Of a stretch of 27,835 nt of DNA, positions 1 to 8,144 are shown in pieces. Position numbers and translations under genes: made by a program. The stretch is from a virus, in the IMG/VR virus record IMGVR_UViG_3300012017_001101, positions 1 to 27,835 of that record, one strand, 5' to 3'. A model generated the notes under the pieces. That model searched no databases and was not told where the DNA came from. It saw only the letters and a list, made by a program, of their open reading frames with translations. Positions within the stretch are counted from its first letter, which is position 1. Every line of letters begins with the position of its first letter.

Positions 1-827
1 TTATATCCTAAATCACCTAATTTAGTATTTACTCTATTTTTAATAAAATGTTCTAGATCATATTTTGAACAACCTTCTAAATCTCCAAGCTCATAAACTT
101 TATTAATAAAATCAATTTCTAGTTTAAGGGAAAGTAAAGCGGCTTCATTAATTGCTGCTTCTAATTCTTTAGTTTTGAGTTTTGGATTTTCTTGAATTAA
201 AGTTCTAAATAACCAACATCCAGCTTCAGAATGAAGAGATTCATCTCGAATAGACCATTCTACTATTTGTCCTACCCCTTTAAGTTTATTACGCATTTTA
301 AAACTTAATAAAATTGCAAAAGAAGAAAATAAATTAACACCTTCTGTAAATGCTGAGAATATAGCTAGTGATTTTGCTACTTCGTGCCAATCTATTTCTC
401 CTTGAAAACTATCTCTTATATTCATTAAATTTTGAATTTTAGCCATTGTAGCTTCATCTTCTAAAAATTCATCAAAATTTTCAAGACCTAAAGTTTCGTT
501 TAATAAAGAATAAGCTTCAGCATGAATTGTTTCAAAGGCACCAAAAGTAGTAGCCATCATAATAATTTCAGGTTTACGAAACCATTTTGTTACTAGACCT
601 GACCAATAATCATTTACAACAGTTTCAGTTTGAGCAAATCCCTTTAAAATAGAACCAATAATATTTTTTTCAGTTTTATTTAAATTAAAATTCCAATCTG
701 TTAAATCCGACATCATTGGTACTTCTGTGTGTAACCAATGAGCTTGTTGTTGTTTAAGCCAATAATCTGCAGCTTCTTGATATTCAAAAGGTTTATATAC
801 CAATCGTGGTTTTGTTATATTTTTCAT
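1..827 (-). CDS. nrdB: Ribonucleotide reductase class I beta subunit (partial, C-terminus off the left edge)
   Basis: Class I ribonucleotide reductase small subunit, which makes the tyrosyl radical used by the alpha subunit to reduce ribonucleotides to dNTPs for phage replication. The ATG is at 825-827 and about 275 residues are visible before the frame leaves the window without a stop. The diiron/radical signature is intact: ETIHAEAY supplies a Glu, a His and the radical Tyr in the E. coli NrdB E115/H118/Y122 spacing, FTEGVNLF carries a further Glu, and RDESLHSE matches the E238/H241 region. A conserved HTEVPMMSD segment lies near the N-terminus. It starts 8 bases after the helicase stop, so it is probably co-transcribed with the replication genes. 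The alpha subunit is not in the window. Family assignment is firm; the C-terminal tail that docks the alpha subunit cannot be seen. Confidence 0.95.
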   Translation of the reverse strand, partial: MKNITKPRLVYKPFEYQEAADYWLKQQQAHWLHTEVPMMSDLTDWNFNLNKTEKNIIGSILKGFAQTETVVNDYWSGLVTKWFRKPEIIMMATTFGAFETIHAEAYSLLNETLGLENFDEFLEDEATMAKIQNLMNIRDSFQGEIDWHEVAKSLAIFSAFTEGVNLFSSFAILLSFKMRNKLKGVGQIVEWSIRDESLHSEAGCWLFRTLIQENPKLKTKELEAAINEAALLSLKLEIDFINKVYELGDLEGCSKYDLEHFIKNRVNTKLGDLGY

Positions 828-835
828 ATTTTTAA

Positions 836-2206
836 TTAGGTGTTTAATTCGAAAAACTTATTACGTAACTCTTGTTTATCCATATAATCAATAGTATTGA
901 AAACAGGTAGTGCAGTTTGTGGAGAAGTAGCTTCATCATCATCTTCTGCTCTTTCTGAAACTTCAAAATGGCCTGTTGATGTATCTGCTTTAACATTAAA
1001 ACTCATTCCGTCCATTCCATATCTATTTTTCATAATATGGAATCTTCCGGTTCCATTAACTTTATCTTGACGTTTTCTTGATAAAGATATTGCAACATCA
1101 GTGACCATCATTTTATCATATGATCCTGCGGCTTTATCACCTTCAATAATATCATCTTTTGCACCTGCTCTATTTACTTGAGAAACAGACCATACGGGTA
1201 TATTTAGGTCTCGTGCAAGGGCTTTTGTGCTAATATAAATATCATCTATTTCATCTTTTCGTTCACGATTTGTTTTTCTTGAACGAAGAAGATCTACATA
1301 GTCAATAATGACTAAATCGGGTTTAAAATCTTGATCAATACATTTTTTAATATGTGATTCAACTGTAGACATTGATGCCTTACCTGGCGAATATTCTTTA
1401 ATAATTAACTGGCCTTGTAATTCTGCAATAATCTCTTCAACTTTTGGTCTATGTTTTTTTTCAGTAATTTTATTTACTGGGATGTTTGTAAAGAAGGAGT
1501 CATAACGACGTCCTACATAATCTTCCCCTAATTCAAGAGTATAATGTAAAACATTGTATCCCATTTTAACAGCATATCCACCTAGAGCAATTAGGGTCCA
1601 AGATTTACCACCTCCAGGATTACCAAAAATTAATCCAAAGTCACCATTACCTAATCCTCCTTGTAATAAGGTATTAAAAGGCTCCCAAGGACAAGGTACT
1701 ACAACTCTATGGTCTTCTCTATAACGAGATTCAATTTCTTTGTTATATTCGTGCCCTACATTTTTGTCTTGTCCCGATTTTAATGCGTTATCAATTAATG
1801 AACGGATTGTATCATAATCCCCCACGTTAAGAAAATTAACGCTGTTTAATAACGCTCTTTTAAGTTGTTGGTTTTTACAAAAATTTGAAAATTCTTCTTC
1901 AACATATTTAAGATCTTCATCTGATGCTTTATAAGCTTCACGGAGTTGTTCTTTTATTGATACTTGAAGTATTTCATTATCAATTTTTTTTAACTCTACT
2001 TTTAACACATCCATTGAAGGAGTAGTATGGTATTTTTGATAATATTTTAAAATTTCTTTAATAATCCATTGGTGTGCTTGATTATCAAAATAATCTTCAC
2101 TAATAACATCATGGATATTTAATAAAAATTCCTTATGAGTTAGTAATGAAGATAATACTTTAATTTGAAAATTAATTCCGTATTGGGAAAGATTCGATAG
2201 TGTCAA
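836..2206 (-). CDS. Replicative DNA helicase, DnaB/T4 gp41 type
   Basis: A 456-residue hexameric helicase that should unwind the fork 5'-3' and pair with a primase. The N-terminal ~150 residues are helical, as in the DnaB/gp41 primase-interacting domain, and the C-terminal RecA-like core begins near residue 170. Visible motifs are Walker A GNPGGGKS (195-202), Walker B LVIIDYVDLL (298-307) and the SQVNR segment (342-346) typical of DnaB motif H4. Length agrees with T4 gp41. The start is TTG at 2204-2206: an in-frame stop lies four codons upstream and no ATG intervenes, and the leader is A-rich. It sits between the 5' nuclease gene (36-base gap from 2242) and nrdB. The C-terminus is acidic. Confidence 0.95.
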   Translation of the reverse strand: MTLSNLSQYGINFQIKVLSSLLTHKEFLLNIHDVISEDYFDNQAHQWIIKEILKYYQKYHTTPSMDVLKVELKKIDNEILQVSIKEQLREAYKASDEDLKYVEEEFSNFCKNQQLKRALLNSVNFLNVGDYDTIRSLIDNALKSGQDKNVGHEYNKEIESRYREDHRVVVPCPWEPFNTLLQGGLGNGDFGLIFGNPGGGKSWTLIALGGYAVKMGYNVLHYTLELGEDYVGRRYDSFFTNIPVNKITEKKHRPKVEEIIAELQGQLIIKEYSPGKASMSTVESHIKKCIDQDFKPDLVIIDYVDLLRSRKTNRERKDEIDDIYISTKALARDLNIPVWSVSQVNRAGAKDDIIEGDKAAGSYDKMMVTDVAISLSRKRQDKVNGTGRFHIMKNRYGMDGMSFNVKADTSTGHFEVSERAEDDDEATSPQTALPVFNTIDYMDKQELRNKFFELNT

Positions 2207-2241
2207 AACTTTTATTTTTTAAATTGTGAATGTAATATAAC

Positions 2242-3282
2242 TTATTTATTAAAACTATTTAGTACTTTAAATGTATCATTGATCCAAAAATCCACATTTT
2301 TGATTAAATGACCTAAACCATCATCTTGGTAAAATCGTAAAAAAGCTCCAGTATTCAAAGCTAAATTATCTTCTTCTGCAAATGCTTCTAAAAATTCTTT
2401 ATCATTGTTATCTAATAAAGGTTTTTTTAAATTCATAATTTTGTAATTTTGTTCTAGTCTGTCACGTTCAAAAGCAATACGAGCATATATTACATGCTCT
2501 TTATGTTTTTGTCCCGCAATTTCAAAGATCTCATCTAATGTTAATACCCTTTCAGCTAGTTCTGGAAATTTTTTAAGTAATCCTTTATCTCCTAATCCTT
2601 TTATTCCGGGGATTTTATCGGAATTATCTCCAAGTAACATTTTATATAAAATAAAATTATCAGATAACACTCCAAATTTTTCTTTAACTGTATCTTTAGT
2701 ATAATATTCTTTTTCTATTGGTCTATATACTATAACATTATCGTTAACTAATTGTATAAAGTCTTTATCTGAGGAAACTATAAAACATTTTGAATTATAT
2801 GTTTTTGGGAGAATATCACTGTAATATGCAATAATATCATCTGCTTCAGCTTTATCAATTGCTACTGTTTTAACAGGTAAACATTTTAAATAATGAGCAA
2901 TTCGTACAATTTGATTAATTTTAGCATCATCTTCATCTTCTAAATTTTCAAATACTTCCCAATTTGTGATTCGAGTTAGATTACGTCCTGATTTGTATTC
3001 AGGGAGTAGGTTTTTTCTATTTGTAGAGGAACCTATTCCATCAAATACTACAAATACAGCAGTAGGTTGAATTTGTTTAATTAAAGATCCTAAGGAACGA
3101 AGAAAACCACCTAAACCCCCTACGTGTGTTCCTTGAGAATTGATGATATTCATCATAGCAAAATTTCTAAAAAATAAATTTAAACCATCAATCAAAAGTA
3201 CTCTATCGTATCTATTTGAGGAGACTGTTTCCTGCTCCTCAACTAAATTGTTCAGGAGTTTAAGTAATTCTTTTTTTTCCAT
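2242..3282 (-). CDS. 5'-3' exonuclease / flap endonuclease (T4 RNase H-like)
   Basis: A structure-specific 5' nuclease of the FEN/PIN superfamily, expected to remove Okazaki RNA primers and flaps, as T4 Rnh does. The metal-binding acidic residues are in place: LLIDGLN near the N-terminus, VVFDG, KAEADDII, and SSDKDFIQL, followed by the helix-3-turn-helix DNA-binding segment around GDNSDKIPGIKGLGDKG. I prefer the ATG at 3280-3282, which leaves one base after the recombinase stop (3284-3286). A TTG at 3301-3303 in the same frame would add seven residues and overlap the upstream gene by 20 bases. Tight packing suggests translational coupling with the recombinase. Roughly 346 residues, near the size of T4 RNase H (about 305). 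Confidence 0.93.
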   Translation of the reverse strand: MEKKELLKLLNNLVEEQETVSSNRYDRVLLIDGLNLFFRNFAMMNIINSQGTHVGGLGGFLRSLGSLIKQIQPTAVFVVFDGIGSSTNRKNLLPEYKSGRNLTRITNWEVFENLEDEDDAKINQIVRIAHYLKCLPVKTVAIDKAEADDIIAYYSDILPKTYNSKCFIVSSDKDFIQLVNDNVIVYRPIEKEYYTKDTVKEKFGVLSDNFILYKMLLGDNSDKIPGIKGLGDKGLLKKFPELAERVLTLDEIFEIAGQKHKEHVIYARIAFERDRLEQNYKIMNLKKPLLDNNDKEFLEAFAEEDNLALNTGAFLRFYQDDGLGHLIKNVDFWINDTFKVLNSFNK

Positions 3283-3283
3283 A

Positions 3284-4366
3284 TTAATCTGGTTCTTGGG
3301 CAAAGATGTTTACGGGTTCATATTGATCTTGTTCTTCAAAAATATCAAAATCTGTACCCCCAAGTATACTTACCCATTCTGCTGTGTGTGCGTCTTTATA
3401 GGATTTAAGTTCTTTGTCTGTATCATTAATAAATCCATGAGGTGTCATAATGATTTTTCCTCTTGACTGGATACCATTGATGTGATTTTTATCAATTTGA
3501 ATATTTGTACGTTTAGCAAATTCAACTTGTTTACCATCTTTAATTGCTTTAATTTTAGAGGTACCTGCATTTGAGATATTACCAAATGTTACCACAAAAG
3601 TAGCATCAAACCACATTGCAAATCCTCCTTTGTTCATTAATTTTGGTTGACCCATTGGAACTTCTGCTTTTGCCGTCCATACTTTATTAACACATACTAA
3701 GGTATTAGTATAAGGGGATGATTCTTTACGAGATAATGTAATTTTTTGATTTACACTATTTCCAAATTGTGTTGACATCGCTCCTGCATTCCATTCATTA
3801 TTATTTTTATTTGAACGAACTGAGAGATCACAAGGAATTGATCCGATAGAATCCCATAGGAATAATAAATCATAAGGTAAATTACCTTTTTTCTGTTCAT
3901 CTAATAAATCTAAAACAAATGCAGCTACATCTTCTATAGTGTGTAATATTTCACGATCAACATATATAAAATTACCTTCATAATTTAAAATTTCACCTGT
4001 TGATTCATCTACAATTTCATTAACCTGGAGGCCCATTTGTCTAGCATGTTCCCAGTTCCATTTCATTTCAGTTATAATAAATACAGGTAAAATACCTATT
4101 TTTTGAGCGGAAACTGCGGCCTCAATCATTGCTGTTGTTTTTCCAGTATCACTATGTCCCCGAAGAAGTACAATATGACCCATTGGAATTCCAGGTAATG
4201 AAGTTACATCCTGGAATGCCGGGCTTAAAGGAATCCACTTTTGATCTTTAAATTTTACATTTGAATTTAGCATTTTCTTTTCTTTAAACTTAGTTAAATC
4301 AAATTTAGATCTAAGTTCTGAGGAGAGAGCAGCCGTTAGCGATTCGCTTTTTTTACTTTTTGCCAT
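3284..4366 (-). CDS. uvsX: UvsX/RecA-like recombinase
   Basis: A 360-residue strand-exchange ATPase for recombination-dependent replication and repair, the phage counterpart of RecA. Walker A is GHSDTGKT (70-77), Walker B is LLFLWDSIGS (167-176), and a Glu following the second core strand (E100 in ITE) is well placed as the catalytic glutamate. Length is close to T4 UvsX (about 390). The ATG at 4364-4366 follows the ssDNA-binding gene stop by 14 bases and has an A-rich leader (AAAAAACAAAC). It lies in the order ssDNA-binding protein, recombinase, 5' nuclease, helicase, which groups partners that act on the same ssDNA intermediates. The C-terminus is acidic. Confidence 0.93.
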   Translation of the reverse strand: MAKSKKSESLTAALSSELRSKFDLTKFKEKKMLNSNVKFKDQKWIPLSPAFQDVTSLPGIPMGHIVLLRGHSDTGKTTAMIEAAVSAQKIGILPVFIITEMKWNWEHARQMGLQVNEIVDESTGEILNYEGNFIYVDREILHTIEDVAAFVLDLLDEQKKGNLPYDLLFLWDSIGSIPCDLSVRSNKNNNEWNAGAMSTQFGNSVNQKITLSRKESSPYTNTLVCVNKVWTAKAEVPMGQPKLMNKGGFAMWFDATFVVTFGNISNAGTSKIKAIKDGKQVEFAKRTNIQIDKNHINGIQSRGKIIMTPHGFINDTDKELKSYKDAHTAEWVSILGGTDFDIFEEQDQYEPVNIFAQEPD

Positions 4367-4380
4367 GTTTGTTTTTTATA

Positions 4381-5214
4381 TTAAAATGGTAGATCGTCTG
4401 ATTCTTCTTCAAATAATGAATCAAATTTATCTGCTTTGCTTACTTGAGCAGCTGCAGGTGTTTTGATTGAATATGCTTTTTCAGGAGATATTAAAGGAGC
4501 TTTTTCTTCCTTTTCATCATCAATAATAGCACCTTCTTCATATTCATCTTCCGGAGTTAACCATTCTTGAAGTGCTGATTTCATTTCATCATATGAATAT
4601 TTTTTAAATACATCCATAGGATTAGGTTGATTTTCTAACAATGATTCAATTGTTGTTTTATCACCTGCTAATGGAGTTTCTTTAACTTTAGGCATGATAG
4701 TTGTTTTATTATAACTTGTGCCTGTTACTTCAGGGCCTACAGTAGTTAATGTAATATCACGACCAATCATTACATCCGTAAAATCACCAACATCTTCATT
4801 ATCTGCAAGATTTAAGAAATCCATGTATAATTCCTTACCAAATTGCCATAACTTAATTCCCTCTGTTTCTTCACCACGAACAATAACAGGAGCAAAAATA
4901 CGCATTTTTGGATCTAATTTCTTAGCCAAACGCCAATTTTCTTTATCACTAGTTGTACGTAATTGTTTAGAAAATTCTACAATAGGATCTTTTTCACCCC
5001 AATTAATAGGAGATACCATAGTATTTTTTCCAATACCATAATGGAAATACATTTCTGTAAATGGGATAGTTTTGTTGTATTTAGAAGGTACAACACGAAT
5101 AACTTGTTTACCTACTGAGGGTTTCCAAAAGATAGATTTTTTTTCTCCGCCACCTTTTCCGGATTGTTTTGACTGCATTGCAGACAGTCTGTTTTTCATT
5201 TCATTTAAATCCAT
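4381..5214 (-). CDS. gp32: Single-stranded DNA-binding protein, T4 gp32-like, without zinc-site cysteines
   Basis: A 277-residue ssDNA-binding protein expected to coat replication and recombination ssDNA. It has the three-part gp32 layout: a short N-terminal basic/Gly stretch (KQSGKGGGEKK), a core with gp32-like features (FWKPSVGKQVIRVVP, YFHYGIGKN, LWQFGKELYMDF), and a long acidic C-terminal tail. Two oddities are clear. The protein contains no cysteine: where T4 gp32 has the zinc-ribbon segment with C77, C87 and C90, this one reads MVSPINWGEKDPIVEF. The tail ends ESDDLPF, resembling the DDDIPF tip of bacterial SSB more than the T4 gp32 end. The ATG is at 5212-5214, directly upstream of the recombinase. 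The gp32 assignment rests on layout and context. Confidence 0.85.
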   Translation of the reverse strand: MDLNEMKNRLSAMQSKQSGKGGGEKKSIFWKPSVGKQVIRVVPSKYNKTIPFTEMYFHYGIGKNTMVSPINWGEKDPIVEFSKQLRTTSDKENWRLAKKLDPKMRIFAPVIVRGEETEGIKLWQFGKELYMDFLNLADNEDVGDFTDVMIGRDITLTTVGPEVTGTSYNKTTIMPKVKETPLAGDKTTIESLLENQPNPMDVFKKYSYDEMKSALQEWLTPEDEYEEGAIIDDEKEEKAPLISPEKAYSIKTPAAAQVSKADKFDSLFEEESDDLPF

Positions 5215-5241
5215 AACTTAATTAATTTATTATTTATAACG

Positions 5242-5273
5242 TGAATATACTAACAATTTAACGAGATGCCAAA
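5242..5273 (-). promoter_or_regulatory. Possible Bacteroidota-type promoter for the ssDNA-binding gene
   Basis: On the minus strand, TTTG (5270-5273) and TATATTCA (5242-5249) are separated by 20 bases. This resembles the Bacteroidota -33/-7 consensus TTTG-N19-21-TAnnTTTG, with two mismatches in the -7 element. It lies 28 bases upstream of the ATG in the 94-base gap between the 59-aa gene and gp32. AT-richness makes chance matches likely, so this is tentative. Confidence 0.35.
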
Positions 5274-5308
5274 TTATAGTTGACTAATTTAAAAAATTTT
5301 CTATGATT

Positions 5309-5488
5309 TTATTCATCAGAAATATTTTCATCATTATTGATTTGGTCAACAATGTTTTCTGCTTGGATTGCTAACTTATCAGCCTCTTGGTATTCTTGTA
5401 ATTTTTGTATGTATTGGTCTTCGGTAATAATACCAGCTAATTTTTCTCTATCTAGAAGACGCAATCTAATGTATTGTTCGTTTGTCAT
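5309..5488 (-). CDS. Small hypothetical protein, 59 aa
   Basis: A short open frame with ATG at 5486-5488 and TAA at 5309-5311. The ATG immediately abuts the stop of the 152-aa gene (5489-5491), as expected in a tightly packed phage operon. The product is highly charged and looks helical: it starts MTNEQYIRLRLLDREKL, has a central stretch rich in Gln, Glu, Lys and Leu, and ends with an acidic tail (NNDENISDE). No cysteine, no membrane segment and no signal peptide. I do not recognise the family. Coding status rests on the perfect abutment, codon use like its neighbours and the absence of another gene in this interval. Confidence 0.6.
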   Translation of the reverse strand: MTNEQYIRLRLLDREKLAGIITEDQYIQKLQEYQEADKLAIQAENIVDQINNDENISDE

Positions 5489-5947
5489 TTAAAGATCAAT
5501 AATTTTATAAACTTTTGTATTTAATTGTTTAAAAGATCCATCTTGAGTAAGTAAAATACAATTTTGATAATGTTTCCAATCTACTCTAAAGTTAGTATCA
5601 ACTACTCCATCATTTAATTTTTTAATTAAATCATTTAAAGCATTGATTGTATATAAAGTATTGGTTTCTTTTTTTCTATGCACTAAAATAGTGTTCATAG
5701 GAATGTTGCTAACATTTCCTTGATCTACATTATATGTAATAACATATTCATTTGTACTTTTAACAAAAAGAACAAACATTTTATTATACATTATCGTATA
5801 TGTGTTTGATATGCTAGAAACCATTTCTTCTAGTATATCTTCTGTAACGAACGTACAAAATAACTTGTTGTTCAAATCTGTGTTATTTAATTGGGTTTCC
5901 TCCCAATAAATATTATGATGATTATTCAAAATCGTAGCTTGTTCCAT
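5489..5947 (-). CDS. Hypothetical protein, 152 aa, downstream of DNA polymerase
   Basis: An unrecognised protein with ATG at 5945-5947, overlapping the 3' end of the polymerase gene by 26 bases, so the two are probably translationally coupled. The sequence looks mixed alpha/beta, with hydrophobic strands (FVLFVKS, YVITYNV, TILVHRK), a helical stretch TINALNDLIKKLN and a late strand CILLT. It has two cysteines and no signal peptide or membrane helix. Its place between the polymerase and the ssDNA-binding gene suggests a replication-associated role, but that is inference from position only. Confidence 0.7.
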   Translation of the reverse strand: MEQATILNNHHNIYWEETQLNNTDLNNKLFCTFVTEDILEEMVSSISNTYTIMYNKMFVLFVKSTNEYVITYNVDQGNVSNIPMNTILVHRKKETNTLYTINALNDLIKKLNDGVVDTNFRVDWKHYQNCILLTQDGSFKQLNTKVYKIIDL

Positions 5948-7202
5948 GTTTAATCTTTATTTGTAATTTTTTACTTTTAAAAATATCTTCTATGTCCTTT
6001 AATAAATTTTCACTTTCGTCATAATCTAGTAAAAAACTGTCATAAGTATATAATACTAATTTAGTGTTTTTACCTTTTAGTAATTTATTTAACGCCGTTA
6101 ATATACAAACATTCATTGATGTTTCCAAATTTTGTAATATATAATTAAACAACTTTTGTGGATTCATGTTTTCTAACTCGCTTTTTTTAAAACCATAGCC
6201 TGAAATTGGTACTATAATTTCTCCTATATTGTTAAATTCATTCCAGTTGTTATCAATAAATTTCTTTATTTTTTGGAAAAATTCTAGGTGTTCATATTCT
6301 TTAAATACGCCTCCATATAGTTGTTTGAATGTAAGTTCTTTAGCTTCTTTATAACTTGTACCATACATATCTGCAAATATTTGATGAACGTCTTGTCCCT
6401 CAAAATCAAAAGAAACTAAACGAGCAGCAAGGTTAGGATGATAAGCACTAATATCGTACTCAATAAATTTACCGGTTGGTATAAAACTTTTTCTAGCTCC
6501 ACTTTCTTTATTTAATGCCGCAAAATTAAGACCATTAAAAGTGTTACTTGGTCTACGTGTAGTTGTAAATAAGTTATAGTTGGTATATATTTTGTTATCC
6601 CTAATGGAGTACAAAGGGTTAATTTGGGGAAAATGTTGATTAAAAACTGTTTCATTTATGTTTATTCCGTTTTTTTCGATTCCAAAAAATGCAATCGTTG
6701 ATTTATTGTTATAAAAGTCAAAATGTTGGGGTACATCTTGTGTAAAATGTTGTTTTGTTTTATTATAAATATTTTCACAATACTCATAGTGTTTAACTAC
6801 CGGAATAATTTTATTTATTTTTAGATTTTCCGGATACTTGTTATAAAAATATGTGTGTGCTTGGGTTTGTTCTTGTATATACGGAGGAGTGAGTATGTTT
6901 ATATCGCGCAAGCTCTTAATTTGAAAGTAGTATAATGCATTTTTCTTATCTCGCACCCATAGACACTCAACTGACGTTAATAACTCATTTACTACTAGAT
7001 TGTTGATGCTTAAGGTTTCACTATGATCAAGACATATCATAAATCCTTTAGAGGCGGTAACTGGTCTAAAATATACTAAAGAAATATTATTTAAAGCAGG
7101 GTGTACTTTATCGTGGTGGGGGATTATCTCTATAAAAGCTTCTTTAAAGTTGCTTTGTTGAAGATAATTTATTTGTTCTTGTGTCTCTATTAACCAAAAC
7201 AT
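5922..7202 (-). CDS. Compact family A DNA polymerase with degenerate N-terminal domain
   Basis: A 426-residue DNA polymerase of the PolA family. Visible Pol I-type motifs are TTTRRPSN (213-220, matching the TTGRLSS region), ARKSFIP (236-242), motif A EYDISAYHPNL with catalytic D250, GQDVHQIFADMYG (269-281), a motif B / O-helix core K288-x3-F292-x3-Y296-GG, a Q..E......A helix near 357-370, and motif C YTYDSF with D388. The first ~170 residues occupy the place of the 3'-5' exonuclease and the thumb is very short. The expected DxE catalytic pair is not visible: the corresponding strand reads AFIEIIP, and the possible second motif KNALYYFQI lacks Asp. Proofreading is therefore probably absent or supplied by another protein. 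ATG at 7200-7202. T4 itself uses a family B polymerase. Confidence 0.85.
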   Translation of the reverse strand: MFWLIETQEQINYLQQSNFKEAFIEIIPHHDKVHPALNNISLVYFRPVTASKGFMICLDHSETLSINNLVVNELLTSVECLWVRDKKNALYYFQIKSLRDINILTPPYIQEQTQAHTYFYNKYPENLKINKIIPVVKHYEYCENIYNKTKQHFTQDVPQHFDFYNNKSTIAFFGIEKNGININETVFNQHFPQINPLYSIRDNKIYTNYNLFTTTRRPSNTFNGLNFAALNKESGARKSFIPTGKFIEYDISAYHPNLAARLVSFDFEGQDVHQIFADMYGTSYKEAKELTFKQLYGGVFKEYEHLEFFQKIKKFIDNNWNEFNNIGEIIVPISGYGFKKSELENMNPQKLFNYILQNLETSMNVCILTALNKLLKGKNTKLVLYTYDSFLLDYDESENLLKDIEDIFKSKKLQIKIKHGTSYDFE

Positions 7203-7219
7203 AACCTTAATTTATTTTG

Positions 7220-7251
7220 ATAATATACAAATTAGAATTTAAACTACCAAG
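7220..7251 (-). promoter_or_regulatory. Possible Bacteroidota-type promoter for the polymerase operon
   Basis: Minus-strand CTTG (7248-7251) and TATATTAT (7220-7227) are separated by 20 bases and lie 17 bases upstream of the polymerase ATG. Spacing and the TATATT core equal those of the candidate promoter before the ssDNA-binding gene. It would mark the switch from tail genes to replication genes. Part of it falls in the 50-base gap after the 292-aa gene. Weak consensus match. Confidence 0.3.
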
Positions 7252-7252
7252 T

Positions 7253-8131
7253 TTAATATCCTCCTCCTCCACCACCACTACCTCCCCTAAAACTAGGGGT
7301 CTGAGTTAGATATATATCACTCCCAGAAACTGAGCTAGATGTTTGAGATTTAATTTTTGGAAGTATTGGCTTATTTGTTGGAATTAAAATTTCATGAGCT
7401 TCTTTAGTATGAACTTTACCAACCATAGGTATTGTACCCCTATGAATGTGGTAAAATCCTATATAGTTTTGTCCGTTTTTAGTTGTAAATTCATTACCCT
7501 CTGTGTATAAATTTGAGGTTTCTGAGGGGATATAGAATTTAGTATAATTATTTTTTAAATAAAATTCTAAACCTTGAAAACCATTTTTTTCAGCTAGTTT
7601 AACTAAATTTTGATTTGTTTTATATATGTTTTCTATATTGCCTGAGATTTGCCAAGGAATAGAGGTTACATTATATAATTGCCATAAATATTCACTGTTA
7701 TTTTCTGATAGGTTTTGGAAGGTTGATTGATTGATTTCAATAAAAATAGAGGCATTAATTTGTTTTGCAAAATATCTATCAAAATACCCTGTTGTATAAT
7801 CTTGATTTGTAGGTTGTGGATAAAAAGGGGTTGGGATTTTTTGTGGTGTTGGGGTAGTTTTTATGATTAGTGAATATGTGTTTAAAGATAAGGTTTCAAG
7901 GGTTGAGGGTTGTAATTGAGTAAAAATCTCAGAGGTTATAGCAGAATCAGGAGTTGTAAGATCTAGTAATTCATCGGGATATCTAAGAGTTTGGGGATCT
8001 ATTCCTACATATTTTGTACCATCCGATAATTTGTAATAAGGACCAATATATGTAGAAGCATCCGAGGATCTAAGAAATTCTCCATTAGAAAATAAATTGG
8101 TTTGTATTTTAGATTTTGGATAATACGGCAT
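7253..8131 (-). CDS. Hypothetical protein, 292 aa, probable virion component
   Basis: I do not recognise the family. The ATG is at 8129-8131, 13 bases after the lipoprotein stop. The product starts MPYYPKSKIQTNL, is rich in Pro, Thr, Tyr and Asn, has no signal peptide or membrane helix, and ends in a glycine run (GGSGGGGGGY). Two related-looking segments are present: YIGPYYKLSDGTKYVG near the N-terminus and YIGFYHIHRGTIPMVG near residue 235, each a Y-x-G-x-Y strand followed by a turn and another Gly-ending strand. The composition and the position at the end of the tail module suggest a structural or baseplate accessory protein. That is inference. Confidence 0.75.
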   Translation of the reverse strand: MPYYPKSKIQTNLFSNGEFLRSSDASTYIGPYYKLSDGTKYVGIDPQTLRYPDELLDLTTPDSAITSEIFTQLQPSTLETLSLNTYSLIIKTTPTPQKIPTPFYPQPTNQDYTTGYFDRYFAKQINASIFIEINQSTFQNLSENNSEYLWQLYNVTSIPWQISGNIENIYKTNQNLVKLAEKNGFQGLEFYLKNNYTKFYIPSETSNLYTEGNEFTTKNGQNYIGFYHIHRGTIPMVGKVHTKEAHEILIPTNKPILPKIKSQTSSSVSGSDIYLTQTPSFRGGSGGGGGGY

Positions 8132-8144
8132 TATTGCTATTTAT

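Noticed and set aside
3283-3303. TTG start at 3301-3303 for the 5' nuclease
   Set aside because: The ATG at 3280-3282 sits 1 base after the upstream stop; the TTG would force a 20-base overlap and adds residues with no family support.
3140-3466. Plus-strand frames such as 3140-3466, 4718-5041, 8554-8850, 11244-11456, 13001-13276, 15727-16056 and 24888-25085
   Set aside because: Each lies opposite a well-supported minus-strand gene and shows no family pattern or plausible leader.
5231-5238. A T4-type late promoter (sense TATAAATA) before the ssDNA-binding gene
   Set aside because: A single 8-base match in very AT-rich DNA, before a replication gene and in the opposite orientation to the recurring late element. 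Treated as chance.
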